A stretch of 64,000 nt of DNA from an uncultured Pseudomonadota bacterium (GTDB lineage: Bacteria; Pseudomonadota; Gammaproteobacteria; Burkholderiales; SG8-39), in NCBI GenBank assembly GCA_903829815.1, contig CAIKRR010000029.1:124001-188000 (forward strand), in the 5' to 3' direction. A model generated the notes under the pieces. It did no database searches and was not told where the DNA came from. It was given only the letters and a program-made list of their open reading frames with translations. The translations under genes and the position numbers were made by a program. Position 1 is the first letter of the stretch. Each line of letters starts with the position of its first letter. Shown here one piece after another: positions 18,526 through 29,894 of the stretch.

Positions 18526-19683
18526 TCAGCATGTACCAACCCGCGCCAGACAGGCGGCCCTGACAGGCGCGAGGACTGCGGCGCCCAGGCCGCGCGATCG
18601 AGCACCGTTCCAGCCCACCACAGGGTCGGGCAGATCGGCATTGTCCTTGAACGGCAGTTCCAGGGTCAGCGACAGACACCCGAAGGTGTGGCCGACCCAC
18701 TTGCTGGCAAGACGCAGGGAATCGGCCGTGTACTTGCCGGCCGGGTAACCGTGTCGCGTCTGGAAGTCGGGACTGGCCTCACGGAACCGCTCGGTGAAGA
18801 GCGTCTGCAGACGTGCCTGCTCGGTTGTGAAGCCGGGCAGCATTTCGGACCCGGCCACGAACACCCAAGGCAGCGCCTCATCACCGTGGACATCCAGAAA
18901 AAGGTCCACACCGGTGCGTTCCATGCACTGGCGGACCGCCAGCACCTCGGGACTGCGAGCCGCGTCCGGGGCCATCCACTCGCGATTCAGGTTGGCGCCT
19001 GCGGCATTGGCGCGCAGATTGCCGCGCACCGAGCCATCGGGGTTCATATTGGGCACGATGTTGAAGATGCACTCGCTGCGCGTGGCTCGCGCGAGCGCAT
19101 CACTGGGGTCCAGCAAGCGATCGAGCAAGCCTTCGACAAACCACTCGGCCATCGTCTCGCCCGGATGCTGGCGAGCGATGACCCACACCTGATGCCGCGC
19201 AGTGCGTATATCGCCTATCCGAACCAGATCAAGGTCGCGCCCATCGACCGTGCGTCCCAGCACTTCAATCGTGACACCGGGGCTTCGACCGGCGCGACCG
19301 ATGAGCGCCATATGGCGCTCCCAGGAGTAGGGTTCGAAGTAGGCATACCAGACACTGTCGTGCAGGCCCGAATGGGTGATCTCGAGGGCCCCATCGATGA
19401 ACCGGGTGGGCACCCGGAACCAGTGCTCGCGGTCGTGGGAGGCAACGGCCTGATAGCCCTCCCAGCCCTGCGGATAGGTACACGCCGATGCATTGCCCAG
19501 CCGGATGACGCGCTGCTCGCCTCGCGCAGCCTGCACCCGAAAGTGGAACCATTGACGAAAGTCGCAGGCCGGATCGGTCGTATCGTCGCGCCGGATCGCG
19601 AGTTCAAGTGGGCCACTGGACCCTTGAGCGGCTGGCTCGACCACCTCGATGGCACCCGAATCAAATACGCTCGATACTTTCAA
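18526..19683 (-). CDS. M14-family cytosolic carboxypeptidase-like protein
   Basis: This 385-residue protein has an N-terminal beta-rich domain (about 1-125) followed by an M14 zinc peptidase domain. Zinc ligands are visible as H173-x2-E176 in RQHPGE and H266 in LDVHGDE; E342 in LTLELPF is the likely catalytic glutamate. The beta domain plus M14 arrangement is that of the cytosolic carboxypeptidase (CCP-like) family. No signal peptide is seen. Bacterial substrates are not known. The gene ends 28 bp before the lyase gene and is divergent from msrB. Confidence 0.87.
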   Translation of the reverse strand: MKVSSVFDSGAIEVVEPAAQGSSGPLELAIRRDDTTDPACDFRQWFHFRVQAARGEQRVIRLGNASACTYPQGWEGYQAVASHDREHWFRVPTRFIDGALEITHSGLHDSVWYAYFEPYSWERHMALIGRAGRSPGVTIEVLGRTVDGRDLDLVRIGDIRTARHQVWVIARQHPGETMAEWFVEGLLDRLLDPSDALARATRSECIFNIVPNMNPDGSVRGNLRANAAGANLNREWMAPDAARSPEVLAVRQCMERTGVDLFLDVHGDEALPWVFVAGSEMLPGFTTEQARLQTLFTERFREASPDFQTRHGYPAGKYTADSLRLASKWVGHTFGCLSLTLELPFKDNADLPDPVVGWNGARSRGLGAAVLAPVRAACLARVGTC

Positions 19684-19818
19684 TGCACTGGCCCCTTGCC
19701 TGATTGCCCGTTGGCCGGTGCGCGACGTCCACCGGATGCCTTATGGTAGCCTCCACCGGGGTCTGATGCGAAATGGCGTTACGCCCGTATGCCCCCGAAC
19801 TGCAAGGATAGATACTCG

Positions 19819-20250
19819 ATGGCTGAAACCGGCAAGCCGGCCAATCCGGCAAACACCTGCACCCCTGTGGATGATGCAGATCTGCGCGCCCGACTCACCC
19901 CGGAGCAGTACAAGGTCACCCGCGAGCATGGGACCGAACGCGCCTTCACCGGACAGTTCTGGGATCATCACGACAAAGGTACCTATACCTGCGTTTGCTG
20001 CGGCGAGCCCCTGTTTGACTCAACGACCAAATACGAGTCGGGCTCAGGCTGGCCGAGCTACTGGCAACCGGTCGATCCGCAGCAGGTAGAGACGACCGTG
20101 GACCGCAGCCACTTCATGGAGCGCACTGAAGTGCATTGCGCACGCTGCAAGGCACATCTGGGGCATGTCTTCGACGACGGACCCAAGCCCACCGGCCTGC
20201 GCTACTGCATCAACTCGGCATCGCTCGATTTCCGCAAGACCGAAGACTGA
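19819..20250 (+). CDS. msrB: Peptide-methionine (R)-S-oxide reductase
   Basis: This 143-residue MsrB repairs methionine-R-sulfoxide in proteins. Zinc-binding pairs C58-x2-C61 and C107-x2-C110 are present, GSGWPSYW is conserved, and the catalytic cysteine is C130 in [10 protein letters not shown] chose the ATG at 19819; AAGGA lies about 10 bp upstream, and the 10-residue upstream extension does not look like MsrB. It is followed 69 bp later by yciB. Confidence 0.95.
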   Translation: MAETGKPANPANTCTPVDDADLRARLTPEQYKVTREHGTERAFTGQFWDHHDKGTYTCVCCGEPLFDSTTKYESGSGWPSYWQPVDPQQVETTVDRSHFMERTEVHCARCKAHLGHVFDDGPKPTGLRYCINSASLDFRKTED

Positions 20251-20319
20251 CCCTCCAACGAAACCCGGCGCGCCCGCAGCAAGACGATGCGCGCCCTGAA
20301 GGCCCCGGACATACAGCGC

Positions 20320-20859
20320 ATGAAATTCCTGTTCGATCTATTCCCGGTCATTCTCTTCTTCATCGCCTTCAAGGTGGCCGACATCTATGTCGCCACAGCG
20401 GTCGCGGTAGCAGCCACCCTGGCGCAGGTGGCTTACCTGATACTGCGCAAGCGCCGCGTCGAACCCATGCTGTGGGTGAGCCTGGTCATCATCGTCGTGT
20501 TTGGCGGCGCCACGCTGATCCTGCACGATGAGAACTTCATCAAGTGGAAACCCACCATCCTCTACTGGGCATTTGCGCTTGCACTCGGGGTATCCCTCAC
20601 CTTCTTTGGCCGCAATCTGATCCGCTCGCTCATGGGCGCGCAACTCACGCTGCCCGATCCCGCCTGGCGCGCCCTCAGCTGGGCCTGGACGATCTTTTTC
20701 GCCTTCATGGGCGCGATCAATCTCTGGGTTGCGTTCAACTACCCGACCGAAACCTGGGTCAACTTCAAGCTCTTCGGAGCCACCGGACTCATGATCCTGT
20801 TCGTGGTCGGTCAGGGCTTCTACCTGGCCCGGGTGATACCCAGCGACGACCCCTCATGA
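20320..20859 (+). CDS. yciB: Inner-membrane septation protein YciB (IspZ)
   Basis: This 179-residue protein has about five membrane segments and starts MKFLFDLFPVILFFIAFK, which is diagnostic for YciB/IspZ. The protein helps to keep the cell envelope intact and interacts with division and elongation proteins. An ATG at 20287 in frame would add 11 residues not found in the family. The stop TGA overlaps the ATG of bolA (ATGA), so yciB, bolA and the foldase gene form one operon. Confidence 0.95.
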   Translation: MKFLFDLFPVILFFIAFKVADIYVATAVAVAATLAQVAYLILRKRRVEPMLWVSLVIIVVFGGATLILHDENFIKWKPTILYWAFALALGVSLTFFGRNLIRSLMGAQLTLPDPAWRALSWAWTIFFAFMGAINLWVAFNYPTETWVNFKLFGATGLMILFVVGQGFYLARVIPSDDPS

Positions 20860-21137
20860 AAAGCACCGCAGCGCAGATCGACGAACGGCTCCGCATGCTG
20901 GCTCCCATCGAACTCGAACTCATCGACGATTCGGCCCACCATGCCGGTCATGCGGGTGCCGCAAGCGGCGGCGGGCATTACAACCTTCGCATCGTGTCGC
21001 CCCGGTTTCAAGGCCTGGGGCGCGTGGCACGCCATCGCCTCGTCTACGCAAGCCTTGCCGATCTGATGGGCAGCGCCATACACGCGCTCGCCATCGAAGC
21101 CCTCACCCCCGAAGAATCTCCCCCCTCGAGGCCCTGA
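20856..21137 (+). CDS. bolA: BolA family protein
   Basis: This 93-residue protein has the BolA fold signature: an amphipathic N-terminal helix, the strand ELIDDSAHHAGH, then FQGLGRVARHRLVY and a C-terminal helix with HALAIEALTPEE. Members pair with monothiol glutaredoxins in iron-sulfur trafficking and affect morphology. Histidines in HHAGH and the RHRLVY strand are the usual cluster-ligand region. It overlaps yciB by 4 bp and is 2 bp from the foldase gene. Confidence 0.93.
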   Translation: MKSTAAQIDERLRMLAPIELELIDDSAHHAGHAGAASGGGHYNLRIVSPRFQGLGRVARHRLVYASLADLMGSAIHALAIEALTPEESPPSRP

Positions 21138-21139
21138 TC

Positions 21140-22012
21140 ATGAGACTGACCGCCCTGCCCCGCCCACAACATGACGAGCAGCACCACGCCATGACCGCCA
21201 TCGTGGCGAGCATCGCGCTCGCGCTGGGAACCCTGTGCCTGCCCGTGCAAGCACAAAATGCCGCGGGTGCAAACCCGGCCGCAACCTCACCCGATCAGGG
21301 CGGACCGGTCGCGATCGTGAACGGGCATGAAATCCCTCGGCTGCGGGCCGATATTCTGGTGCGCCAGCGACCACAAAATGCCGGACCCGATTCAGCGCAA
21401 CTGCGCACGATGATCCGCGACGAACTGATCAGTCGGGAACTGGTGGTACAGGAGGCCGAACAGAAAGGCATCCTGCAGCGGCCCGAAGTGGCCGAGCAGA
21501 TCGAACTGGCCCGGCAGCAGGTGATTCTGGGCGCCTACATGCAGGAATTCGTCAAGGCCAACCCGATCACCGACGATCAGGTCCGCGCCGAATACGAGCG
21601 GATGCGCAAGGAAACCTCAGGTAGCGAGTACAAGGCGGCGCACATCCTGGTGAAGACTGAAGCAGAAGCCAAGGACATCATTGCCAAGATCCGCAAGGGC
21701 GCAAAGTTTGCCGACCTCGCCCGCCTGGCATCCGATGATCCGGGCTCCAAGGAAAACGGCGGTGATCTGGGCTGGAACGCGCCCACCACCTTCGTGAAGC
21801 CCTTTTCCGACGCGATGGTGAAGCTCAAGAAAGGCGAGATGAGTGAACCGATCCAGACCCAGTTCGGTTTCCACATCATCCGCCTCGATGACCAGCGCCC
21901 GCTCAAGGCGCCTCCTCTGGATCAACTCAAGCCACAGATCGACCAGCGCCTGCAACAGGCCAAGGTGCAGAAGCTGATTGCCGACCTGCGCGCCAAGGCC
22001 AAGATCCAGTAA
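21140..22012 (+). CDS. Periplasmic PpiC-type peptidylprolyl isomerase
   Basis: This 290-residue protein has a signal sequence ending near VQAQ (about residue 39), a SurA/PrsA-like N-terminal region, and a parvulin domain at about 155-250 with YKAAHILVKTEAEA, SDDPGSKENGGDLGW and QFGFHIIRLDD. It should act as a foldase in the periplasm. The start follows the bolA stop by 2 bp; a second Met 17 codons in would give a signal peptide without its basic front end. A hairpin follows the stop. Confidence 0.93.
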   Translation: MRLTALPRPQHDEQHHAMTAIVASIALALGTLCLPVQAQNAAGANPAATSPDQGGPVAIVNGHEIPRLRADILVRQRPQNAGPDSAQLRTMIRDELISRELVVQEAEQKGILQRPEVAEQIELARQQVILGAYMQEFVKANPITDDQVRAEYERMRKETSGSEYKAAHILVKTEAEAKDIIAKIRKGAKFADLARLASDDPGSKENGGDLGWNAPTTFVKPFSDAMVKLKKGEMSEPIQTQFGFHIIRLDDQRPLKAPPLDQLKPQIDQRLQQAKVQKLIADLRAKAKIQ

Positions 22013-22023
22013 GGAGCGGCCTC

Positions 22024-22050
22024 CAGCCCGTCGGCCTCGCTGACGGGCTG
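22024..22050. terminator. Hairpin between convergent genes
   Basis: A perfect 9-bp stem (CAGCCCGTC with GACGGGCTG) closes a 9-base loop, 11 bases after the foldase stop and 27 bases before the purL stop. No T-tract follows, so intrinsic termination is uncertain. Confidence 0.5.
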
Positions 22051-22076
22051 CCCTGCTGCCTGCGAGGGCTGAACGC

Positions 22077-25000
22077 TCAGCCCAGCGCCACCCGCGCATT
22101 GCGAAACATGCGCATCCAGCCGCCATCTTCGCCCCACTCGGGCGGATGCCAGCTGTGTTGAACCGAACGGAACAGCCGTTCAGGGTGGGGCATGAGCGCG
22201 GTGACCCGGCCATCGGCACTGGTCACGCCCGCCACGCCTCCGGGTGAACCGTTGGGGTTGAACGGATAAACTTCGGTCACCGCCCCCCGATTGTCGGTGT
22301 AGCGCAGCGGCACCCCGACGGCGCGTCGGTCTGCATCCTGCCGGAACAAGGCTCGCCCTTCGCCATGTGAGACCACGATCGGCAGGCGGCTGCCCGCCAT
22401 ACCCGAGAAGAAGATCGAGGCACTGGCCTGCACCTCGACCATCACCAGGCGGGCCTCGAACTGCTCGGACACATTGCGCACGAATCGCGGCCAGTGCGTA
22501 GCCCCGGGAATGATCTCGGCGAGGTTGGCCAGCATCTGGCAGCCATTGCACAAGCCCAGCGTGAACGTGTCGGCCCGCTCGAAAAAGCCCGCAAACTGTT
22601 CGCGCGCCCGATCGCTGAAGAGAATGGAGCGGGCCCAGCCCTCGCCGGCACCCAGAACGTCGCCGTAAGAAAAGCCACCGCAGGCCGCGAGCCCTGCGAA
22701 GTCGCCCAAACCTGTCCGCCCGCTGAGAATGTCGCTCATGTGGACATCGTGTGCATCGAAGCCGGCGCGATCGAAGGCAGCGGCCATTTCCATATGCCCG
22801 TTGACACCCTGCTCGCGCAAAATGGCGATCGCCGGTCGGGCGCCACGGCCGATGAACGGAGCGGCTATGTCATCGCTCGGATCGAAGCTCGGTTGAGCGC
22901 TCAATCCGGAATCCGAGTCATCAGCGAGCCGATCGAATTCGACATCGGCGCAAGCCGGGTTGTCACGCAAACGCTGCATCTGATGCGACACGCTCGACCA
23001 GGCCTGGAGCAGTTCGGTACGGCTGAACTGGACGAGGGTTCGGGCATTGCGCACGATGCGGATCTCGTCGCGGGCGTTGACGGAACCGACCAGCAGCGCC
23101 GACAGCCCCAGCGCGCGCGCGTCACCCAGGATAGCCTTGCGCCGGCTCGCTCGCACCTGAATGACCAGGCCAGCCTCTTCGGCAAAAAGTGCGGCCATCA
23201 CCAGTTGCAGGTCGCGCCCGGCCATGACTTCGGGCCGACGCTCGCTGCCGTCGACATCACCGGCCAGCGCATCGTGCGCCAGCAGATCGACGTTCATCGA
23301 AACGCCCTGGCGTCCGGCAAACGCCATCTCGCAGACAGTGGCAAACAATCCCCCGTCGGAGCGATCGTGACAGGCGAGGATATCGCCGCTCGAACGCCAT
23401 TGGGCCACGGCACGGTAGAGGGCAACCAGGTCCTGCGGACGGTCCAGATCCGGCGCCTCGGCGCCCATTTGCCCATAAACCTGGGCAAACACCGATGCCC
23501 CCATGCGATGCCGCCCGCGCGACAGATCGAGAAGAATGAGTTCGGTGCGCTCACCCACGAGTGCTTCCGCCTGCAATTGCGGCGTGAAGACCGCGCCCAC
23601 GTCGGCGCAGGATGCAAAGGCCGATACGATCAGCGAAACCGGCGAGACCACCTCGTGCTCACCGGCTGCATCCTGCCAGGCGGTACGCATCGAGAGCGAA
23701 TCCTTGCCTACCGGAATAGCCACGCCGAGAAGCGGGCACAGTTCGGCCGCCGCCTTCACCGCATCGAACAGGGCCGCGTCTTCACCCGGCACACCAGCGG
23801 CGGCCATCCAGTTGGCAGACAGCCGAACCCGGTCAAGCGCGACCGGTGCAGCCACAAGATTGGTGAGTGCCTCGGCGATCGCCATGCGCGACGCCGCTGC
23901 AGGATCGATCACTGACAACCCGCCCCGCTCGCCCATCGACCAGGCCTCGCCCAGGCGTGTGCCGTAGCCCAGCGTCGCCGCCGCACAATCGGCGACCGGC
24001 ACCTGCCACGGACCCACCATCTGGTCGCGTGCGCAGAGCCCGCCCACCGACCGATCGCCGATCGTGATGAGAAACGACTTGCTCGCAACAGTTGGCGCAC
24101 GCAGAACGCGAAGGCAGGCTTCACGCAACTCGATACCCGAATAATCCAGCCTCGCATGGGTCACGACGACGTGGGTCACATCGCGCGTCATCCGAGGCGG
24201 CTTGCCCAGCAACGTATCCATGCTCATCTGCACCGGGTGATTGCCCAGCAACGGGTCGACCACGTCAAGCTCGAGCGCTTCAGTGGTCTCGCCCAACACC
24301 GCAAACGGACAGCGCTCGCGCTCGCAGATGGTACGAAACTGCGCGAGGCGCGACGGATCGATACCGAGCACATAACGCTCCTGCGCCTCGTTGCTCCAGA
24401 CCTCGCGCGGGCTCATGCCAGGCGCTTCATTGGGGGCAGCGCGCAGATCGATGCGAGCCCCACGGCCGGCCGAATGCACGACCTCGGGCACGGCATTGGA
24501 CAAGCCACCAGCGCCCACATCGTGAATGGTAAGGATCGGATTGTCGGCGCCCAGTGCGGTACAGGCCTCGATCACCTCCTGGGCACGCCGCTCCATCTCG
24601 GGGTTGCCGCGCTGGACCGAATCGAAGTCGAGCTCGGCACTGTTGGCACCGCTGGCCATGCTGGATGCAGCCCCCCCGCCAAGCCCGATTGGCAGACCGG
24701 GACCGCCCAGTTGTATGACGAGCGCCCCGGCTGCGAGGCCGAGTTTTTCTACATGCCCGGCACGGATGTTGCCGACGCCGCCGGCGATCATGATGGGCTT
24801 GTGAAAGCCGCGGACCCGCCCGGCCACCGGTTGCTCGAATGTGCGGAAGTAGCCGCACAGATTGGGCCGACCAAATTCATTGTTGAAAGCGGCCGCTCCA
24901 AGCGGCGCTTCGATCATGATCTGCAGCGCCGACACGATACGGTCGGGCTTGCCGGCATCGAACTCCCAGGGTTCCACCGCGCCCGGAATACGCAGATTCG

Positions 25001-26021
25001 AGACGCTGAACCCGCACAACCCGGCCTTGGGTCGTGCGCCCCGACCGGTGGCCCCTTCATCGCGGATCTCGCCACCCGAGCCGGTCGAAGCGCCCGGAAA
25101 GGGCGAAATGGCCGTCGGATGATTGTGCGTCTCGACCTTGATGACCGAATGGGTCGGCTCGTCGATGCTGACATAGCGATCGCCAGCACGCAGCCAGCGG
25201 GCAACCCGCGAACCCTCCAGCACGGCTGCATTGTCGGCATAGGCGACCAGAGTGCCGTCAGGATTGGCCGCATGGGTGGTACGGATCATGCCAAACAGCG
25301 TTTCGCTGCGATCGACCCCGTCGAGGCGCCACTGGGCGTTGAAGATCTTGTGTCGACAATGCTCGGAGTTGGCCTGAGCGAACATCGTGAGTTCGACATC
25401 GGTCGGATCGCGCTGCATGTCACGAAATGCGGCATCGAGATAATCGATCTCGTCAGACGCAAGCGCAAGACCCAGCACCTGGTTGGCCTCGACCAGTGCT
25501 GCCCGTCCTCGGGTGAGCAGCGCGATCGAGCGCAATGGCTGTGCCTCGGGCACGTCGAACAAAGCCAGGGCCGCCTCGATCGATGGCCATATACCTTCGG
25601 TCATCCGGTCATGCACATGCGGCGCAAGCTGCGCTGCCGTGCCACCGATGAAGGTGTACTCGACCGCGCGCTCGATCCGCCTCACCTGGGGCAGGCCGCA
25701 CTGACGGGCAATGTCGGTCGCCTTGCTGGCCCAGGGTGACAAGGTGCCAGGCCGTGGCGTGACGACAAGCCGCTCCAGACGCGTGGCGTTGGACTGCGCG
25801 GTTCGATCAGGCGCCGCACCATCGGCATCGGCACTGGCCAGCAGGCGCTCAAGCCGTACCCGAGCCTCGGGGCCAGGTTCGGTCTCGAGCGCGACCAGAT
25901 GACGCGCGGTGGCGGAGCGCACGCTCAGGCCGGGGTGGGCAGCAGCAATCGTCTGATTCAAGCGCTGCAGACGCGATTCGGAGAGGGCTCGTTCACCGCC
26001 GAGCACGAGTAAATGAGCCAT
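22077..26021 (-). CDS. purL: Phosphoribosylformylglycinamidine synthase (large, fused form)
   Basis: This 1314-residue single-chain FGAM synthase carries out the fourth step of de novo purine synthesis (FGAR + Gln + ATP to FGAM). It has the N-terminal PurS-like region, two AIRS-type ATP-binding halves (with [13 protein letters not shown]), and a class I glutamine amidotransferase domain at the C-terminus. There the nucleophile is C1158 in GLCNGCQ, and PHPER holds the His/Glu pair. The start is the ATG at 26021; the 29 residues open upstream are unlike PurL. Length matches the proteobacterial fused enzyme. Confidence 0.97.
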   Translation of the reverse strand: MAHLLVLGGERALSESRLQRLNQTIAAAHPGLSVRSATARHLVALETEPGPEARVRLERLLASADADGAAPDRTAQSNATRLERLVVTPRPGTLSPWASKATDIARQCGLPQVRRIERAVEYTFIGGTAAQLAPHVHDRMTEGIWPSIEAALALFDVPEAQPLRSIALLTRGRAALVEANQVLGLALASDEIDYLDAAFRDMQRDPTDVELTMFAQANSEHCRHKIFNAQWRLDGVDRSETLFGMIRTTHAANPDGTLVAYADNAAVLEGSRVARWLRAGDRYVSIDEPTHSVIKVETHNHPTAISPFPGASTGSGGEIRDEGATGRGARPKAGLCGFSVSNLRIPGAVEPWEFDAGKPDRIVSALQIMIEAPLGAAAFNNEFGRPNLCGYFRTFEQPVAGRVRGFHKPIMIAGGVGNIRAGHVEKLGLAAGALVIQLGGPGLPIGLGGGAASSMASGANSAELDFDSVQRGNPEMERRAQEVIEACTALGADNPILTIHDVGAGGLSNAVPEVVHSAGRGARIDLRAAPNEAPGMSPREVWSNEAQERYVLGIDPSRLAQFRTICERERCPFAVLGETTEALELDVVDPLLGNHPVQMSMDTLLGKPPRMTRDVTHVVVTHARLDYSGIELREACLRVLRAPTVASKSFLITIGDRSVGGLCARDQMVGPWQVPVADCAAATLGYGTRLGEAWSMGERGGLSVIDPAAASRMAIAEALTNLVAAPVALDRVRLSANWMAAAGVPGEDAALFDAVKAAAELCPLLGVAIPVGKDSLSMRTAWQDAAGEHEVVSPVSLIVSAFASCADVGAVFTPQLQAEALVGERTELILLDLSRGRHRMGASVFAQVYGQMGAEAPDLDRPQDLVALYRAVAQWRSSGDILACHDRSDGGLFATVCEMAFAGRQGVSMNVDLLAHDALAGDVDGSERRPEVMAGRDLQLVMAALFAEEAGLVIQVRASRRKAILGDARALGLSALLVGSVNARDEIRIVRNARTLVQFSRTELLQAWSSVSHQMQRLRDNPACADVEFDRLADDSDSGLSAQPSFDPSDDIAAPFIGRGARPAIAILREQGVNGHMEMAAAFDRAGFDAHDVHMSDILSGRTGLGDFAGLAACGGFSYGDVLGAGEGWARSILFSDRAREQFAGFFERADTFTLGLCNGCQMLANLAEIIPGATHWPRFVRNVSEQFEARLVMVEVQASASIFFSGMAGSRLPIVVSHGEGRALFRQDADRRAVGVPLRYTDNRGAVTEVYPFNPNGSPGGVAGVTSADGRVTALMPHPERLFRSVQHSWHPPEWGEDGGWMRMFRNARVALG

Positions 26022-26052
26022 CGATCGAACCCGTCCCGAAGTCAATCCGTGA

Positions 26053-29000
26053 TTATAGGGGGTCGGGCAGGCGCTGCCCCGCCTCGGGCACCCCGTACCC
26101 ACCACCACCCGGCGTTTCGATCACGATCGCATCGCCAGCAGCGAGTTCGGCGCGATCGGACCCACCCAGGATCTCCACCCGACCATCCGAGCGCTCGACT
26201 GAATTGCGTCCGAGTGACCCGGGCTCGCCGCCTGCCATGCCGTAAGGGGGCAGGACGCGATGCCCAGACAGGATCGAGGCGGTCATGGCTTCAAGAAAGC
26301 GCAGCCTGCGCAACGCGCCGTTGCCCCCATGCCAGCGCCCATGGCCGCCCGAATCGGGGCGAATCTCGAAGGTCTCGAGCAGCACCGGGAAGCGCCACTC
26401 GAGCACCTCGGGATCGGTCAGACGCGAATTGGTCATGTGGGTCTGTACGACGTCGGTGCCGTCAAAGCCCGGTCCGGCCCCCGACCCCCCGGCCACCGTC
26501 TCGTAGTACTGATGCGTGGCATTGCCGAAGGTCAGGTTGTTCATCGTGCCGCACGCATTGGCCATCACACCCAGCGCGCCATAGAGCGCGCCGGTAATGG
26601 CCTGCGATGTCTCGACATTGCCTGCCACCACCGCCGCCGGATAGCGGGGTTTGAGCATCGAGCCCTCGGGAATAATGACCCGCAGCGGCTTCAGGCAGCC
26701 TGCGTTCAGCGGTATCTCGTCGTCGACCAGCGTGCGAAAGACGTACAGCACCGCGGCCATCGCCACCGCCGAAGGGGCATTGAAGTTGTTGGGCAACTGA
26801 CCGGAGGTACCGGTGAAGTCGACGACCCCTTCACGTCGCTCGCGATCGATGGTCACCCGCACCTTGATCTGTGCACCGTGGTCCATGGGGTAGGTGAATT
26901 CGCCATCGTGCAGAGAACCGATCACCCGACGCACGGCCTCTTCGGCGTTGTCCTGCACGTGACGCATATAGGCATGCACCACATCGGCCCCGAAGTGATC
27001 GACCATGCGGCGCAATTCCTGCACGCCCTTTTCATTGGCGGCAATCATCGCCCGCAGGTCGGCCAGGTTCTGCTCGACATTGCGCACCGGATAGCGCCCG
27101 GACTGCAGCAGTTCGATCGTCTCGCGCTCGCGGAAGTGCCCTTCCTCGACAAGCAGGAAGTTGTCGATGAGAACGCCTTCTTCCTCGACCACACGGCTGT
27201 CAGGTGGCATCGACCCCGGGGTGATGCCTCCGATGTCGGCATGATGCCCGCGTGACCCGACGTAGAAAAGCACTTCGGGTGCAGCGCTTGCGCGGTGATC
27301 GAACACCGGGGTGATCACCGTGATGTCAGGCAGATGGGTACCCCCGTTGTAGGGCGCATTGAGCACGTAGACATTGCCCGGTCGGATGCGCCCGGCATTC
27401 TCGCGAATCACCGTGCGCAGCGACTCGCTCATCGATCCCAGATGCACCGGTATGTGCGGAGCATTGGCAATCAGGCTGCCATCGCGGTCGAACACGGCGC
27501 AGGAGAAGTCGAGCCGCTCCTTGATATTGACCGAGTAGGCCGTATTGGCCAGCCGCGAGCCCATCTGCTCGGCAATCGACATGTAGAGATTGTTGAAGAT
27601 CTCGAGCATGACCGGGTCGACACTGGTGCCGATGGCAACCCGATCCTCGCGTGCGGTGACGCGGGAAACAAGCAATTCACCGCGGGCCGCCACCACTGCC
27701 TGCCAGCCAGGCTCGACGATGGTGGTTGCGTTGGTCTCGGCAACGATGGCCGGACCATCGACCCGATGTCCGGGCTCGAGCCGCGTCCGATCAAACACCG
27801 GCGTGGCGTGGGCACGGCCACCGGAGAACATCTCGACGCGATCGATCGGCTCGGCTGCCCGGCCCGGCGCCGAGACCTCCGCCGCTGAACCGAGCGTCGA
27901 TTCAACCGTCTCGGCGGCACCAATCGCCTCGACCGAAACCGCCTCCACCATCAGCGCACGGCCTTCCATCAGGAAGGAATACCGGGTGCGATAGAGTTCC
28001 TCGAACCGTGCTCGCATCGCATCGGCACTGTCTGCCGCAACCACGAGTGCCGAATCGGTACCCTCATAGCGCAGATGGACGCGTTCGAGCACGGTGATGC
28101 TTGCAGCCTCCACGCCCTGTCCAATCAGATCATCGCTCGCCTCACGCCCGATCTGAGCCAGCGCCGAGCCGATGAGCAACAGAGTGTCCGGGCCGAGACG
28201 GGCCTCGATCGCGCGCTGGCGCAAGGCCGTCTGGTCAGCCAGGCCCATGCCGTAGGCCGACAGCACGCCCGCCAGCGGATGCACCAGAACACGCGTGATG
28301 CCCAGTGCATCAGCCACAGCGCAGGCATGTTGCCCGCCGGCACCGCCAAAACAGGTGAGCGTGTAGCCCGTGACATCGTAACCACGCTGAACCGAGATCT
28401 GCTTGATGGCATTGGCCATATTGCCAACGGCAATCTCGACGAAGCCCTCGGCGACTGCTTCGGGCGAGCGCGCCTGGCCGCCCTCGGCCGAGATGGCACG
28501 CGCCATCTCGGCGAAGCGCTCGCGCACCACCTGAGCATCGAGTGGCTCGTCGGCGCCCGGCCCGAAAACCCGCGGAAAGAACCCCGGCTGCACCTTCCCG
28601 AGCATGACGTTGGCATCGGTCACAGTGAGCGGGCCACCACGGCGGTAACAGGCCGGACCCGGATTGGCGCCCGCGGAATCGGGCCCGACCCGAAACCGGC
28701 CAGCCGCAAAATGCAGAATCGACCCACCACCGGCCGCGACCGTATGGATGCTCATCATCGGGGCACGCATGCGTACCCCGGCAACGAGCGTCTCGAAGGC
28801 ACGCTCGAACTCGCCGGCAAAGTGCGAGACATCGGTCGAGGTTCCCCCCATGTCGAACCCGATGATGCGCGACTGACCCGCAGCAATCGAGGTACGCACC
28901 GCGCCCACGATGCCTCCTGCCGGCCCCGACAGGATCGAGTCCTTGCCATGGAACTGGCGCGCGTCAGCCAGGCCACCGCTGGATTGCATGAACAGCAGTT

Positions 29001-29700
29001 TCACACCGGGGAGTTCGGCCGCCACCTGATCGACATAACGCCGCAGGATCGGCGACAGATAGGCATCGACGACCGTGGTGTCGCCGCGCGGCACCAGTTT
29101 CATCAGCGGCGAGACCTCGTGTGACACCGAGATCTGCGCAAACCCGATTTCGCGGGCGATCGCTGCAGCACGCTTTTCGTGCTCGACATGACGATAACCA
29201 TGCATGAAGACGATGGCGAGCGACCGCAGGCCCTCGGCATGCAGGGCGATCAGATCGGTGCGCAGCCTGTCTTCGTCCAGCGGTGTGATCAGGCGTCCGT
29301 CGGCGCCGATGCGCTCGTCGACCTCGATCACCCGACGATAAAGCAGTTCGGGCAAAACGATGTGCCGGGCAAAGATCTTGGGCCGGTTCTGGTAGGCAAT
29401 GCGCAGCGCGTCGTGAAACCCGCGCGTGATGGCGAGCGCCGTGGGCTCGCCCTTGCGCTCGAGCAGGGCATTGGTGGCCACCGTGGTGCCCATCTTGACC
29501 GCCGCGATGCGCTCGACGGGAATGGGCGCCCCGGCCGGCACCTGGAGAAACGACCGGATGCCGGCAATGGCCGCGTCGCGGTACTGCTCGGGGTTCTCCG
29601 AGAGGAACTTGGCCGTTGCGAGTGTACCGTCGGGCCGCCGCGCCACGATATCGGTAAACGTGCCGCCACGATCGATCCAGAATTGCCAATGATCCTTCAT
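26053..29700 (-). CDS. Fused hydantoinase/5-oxoprolinase (HyuA-HyuB)
   Basis: This 1215-residue protein has an N-terminal HyuA part with the actin-fold phosphate motif [11 protein letters not shown] near residue 9, [11 protein letters not shown] near 280, and [11 protein letters not shown] near 440. The C-terminal HyuB part starts near residue 680 with [13 protein letters not shown] and includes [11 protein letters not shown] and [10 protein letters not shown] at the end. Fused forms hydrolyse 5-oxoproline with ATP; related two-subunit enzymes act on hydantoins, acetone or acetophenone. GAGG stands 7 bp before the ATG. It is alone on the minus strand, 31 bp upstream of purL. Confidence 0.92.
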   Translation of the reverse strand: MKDHWQFWIDRGGTFTDIVARRPDGTLATAKFLSENPEQYRDAAIAGIRSFLQVPAGAPIPVERIAAVKMGTTVATNALLERKGEPTALAITRGFHDALRIAYQNRPKIFARHIVLPELLYRRVIEVDERIGADGRLITPLDEDRLRTDLIALHAEGLRSLAIVFMHGYRHVEHEKRAAAIAREIGFAQISVSHEVSPLMKLVPRGDTTVVDAYLSPILRRYVDQVAAELPGVKLLFMQSSGGLADARQFHGKDSILSGPAGGIVGAVRTSIAAGQSRIIGFDMGGTSTDVSHFAGEFERAFETLVAGVRMRAPMMSIHTVAAGGGSILHFAAGRFRVGPDSAGANPGPACYRRGGPLTVTDANVMLGKVQPGFFPRVFGPGADEPLDAQVVRERFAEMARAISAEGGQARSPEAVAEGFVEIAVGNMANAIKQISVQRGYDVTGYTLTCFGGAGGQHACAVADALGITRVLVHPLAGVLSAYGMGLADQTALRQRAIEARLGPDTLLLIGSALAQIGREASDDLIGQGVEAASITVLERVHLRYEGTDSALVVAADSADAMRARFEELYRTRYSFLMEGRALMVEAVSVEAIGAAETVESTLGSAAEVSAPGRAAEPIDRVEMFSGGRAHATPVFDRTRLEPGHRVDGPAIVAETNATTIVEPGWQAVVAARGELLVSRVTAREDRVAIGTSVDPVMLEIFNNLYMSIAEQMGSRLANTAYSVNIKERLDFSCAVFDRDGSLIANAPHIPVHLGSMSESLRTVIRENAGRIRPGNVYVLNAPYNGGTHLPDITVITPVFDHRASAAPEVLFYVGSRGHHADIGGITPGSMPPDSRVVEEEGVLIDNFLLVEEGHFRERETIELLQSGRYPVRNVEQNLADLRAMIAANEKGVQELRRMVDHFGADVVHAYMRHVQDNAEEAVRRVIGSLHDGEFTYPMDHGAQIKVRVTIDRERREGVVDFTGTSGQLPNNFNAPSAVAMAAVLYVFRTLVDDEIPLNAGCLKPLRVIIPEGSMLKPRYPAAVVAGNVETSQAITGALYGALGVMANACGTMNNLTFGNATHQYYETVAGGSGAGPGFDGTDVVQTHMTNSRLTDPEVLEWRFPVLLETFEIRPDSGGHGRWHGGNGALRRLRFLEAMTASILSGHRVLPPYGMAGGEPGSLGRNSVERSDGRVEILGGSDRAELAAGDAIVIETPGGGGYGVPEAGQRLPDPL

Positions 29701-29894
29701 ACTCGCACCTCGTAAGCAAGGGCGCGATTATCGGCCTACTGCCCCCCCCGCCACAACCGGTCAATCGACCCGGCACACCCCGCACGCTGCGCGGCGCCCC
29801 CTCGGGGACACCGCGGTACCGCATTCGGATACGGCGACGCCTGAGGGCGGCGCCAACGAAAAGCCCTCTGAACGACACACGGACTGTCTTTCTC

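Noticed and set aside
24156-25739. Long plus-strand open frames (527 codons, and 473 at 22494-23915) opposite purL
   Set aside because: The purL frame has all expected motifs along the region. The opposite frames are by-products of codon bias.
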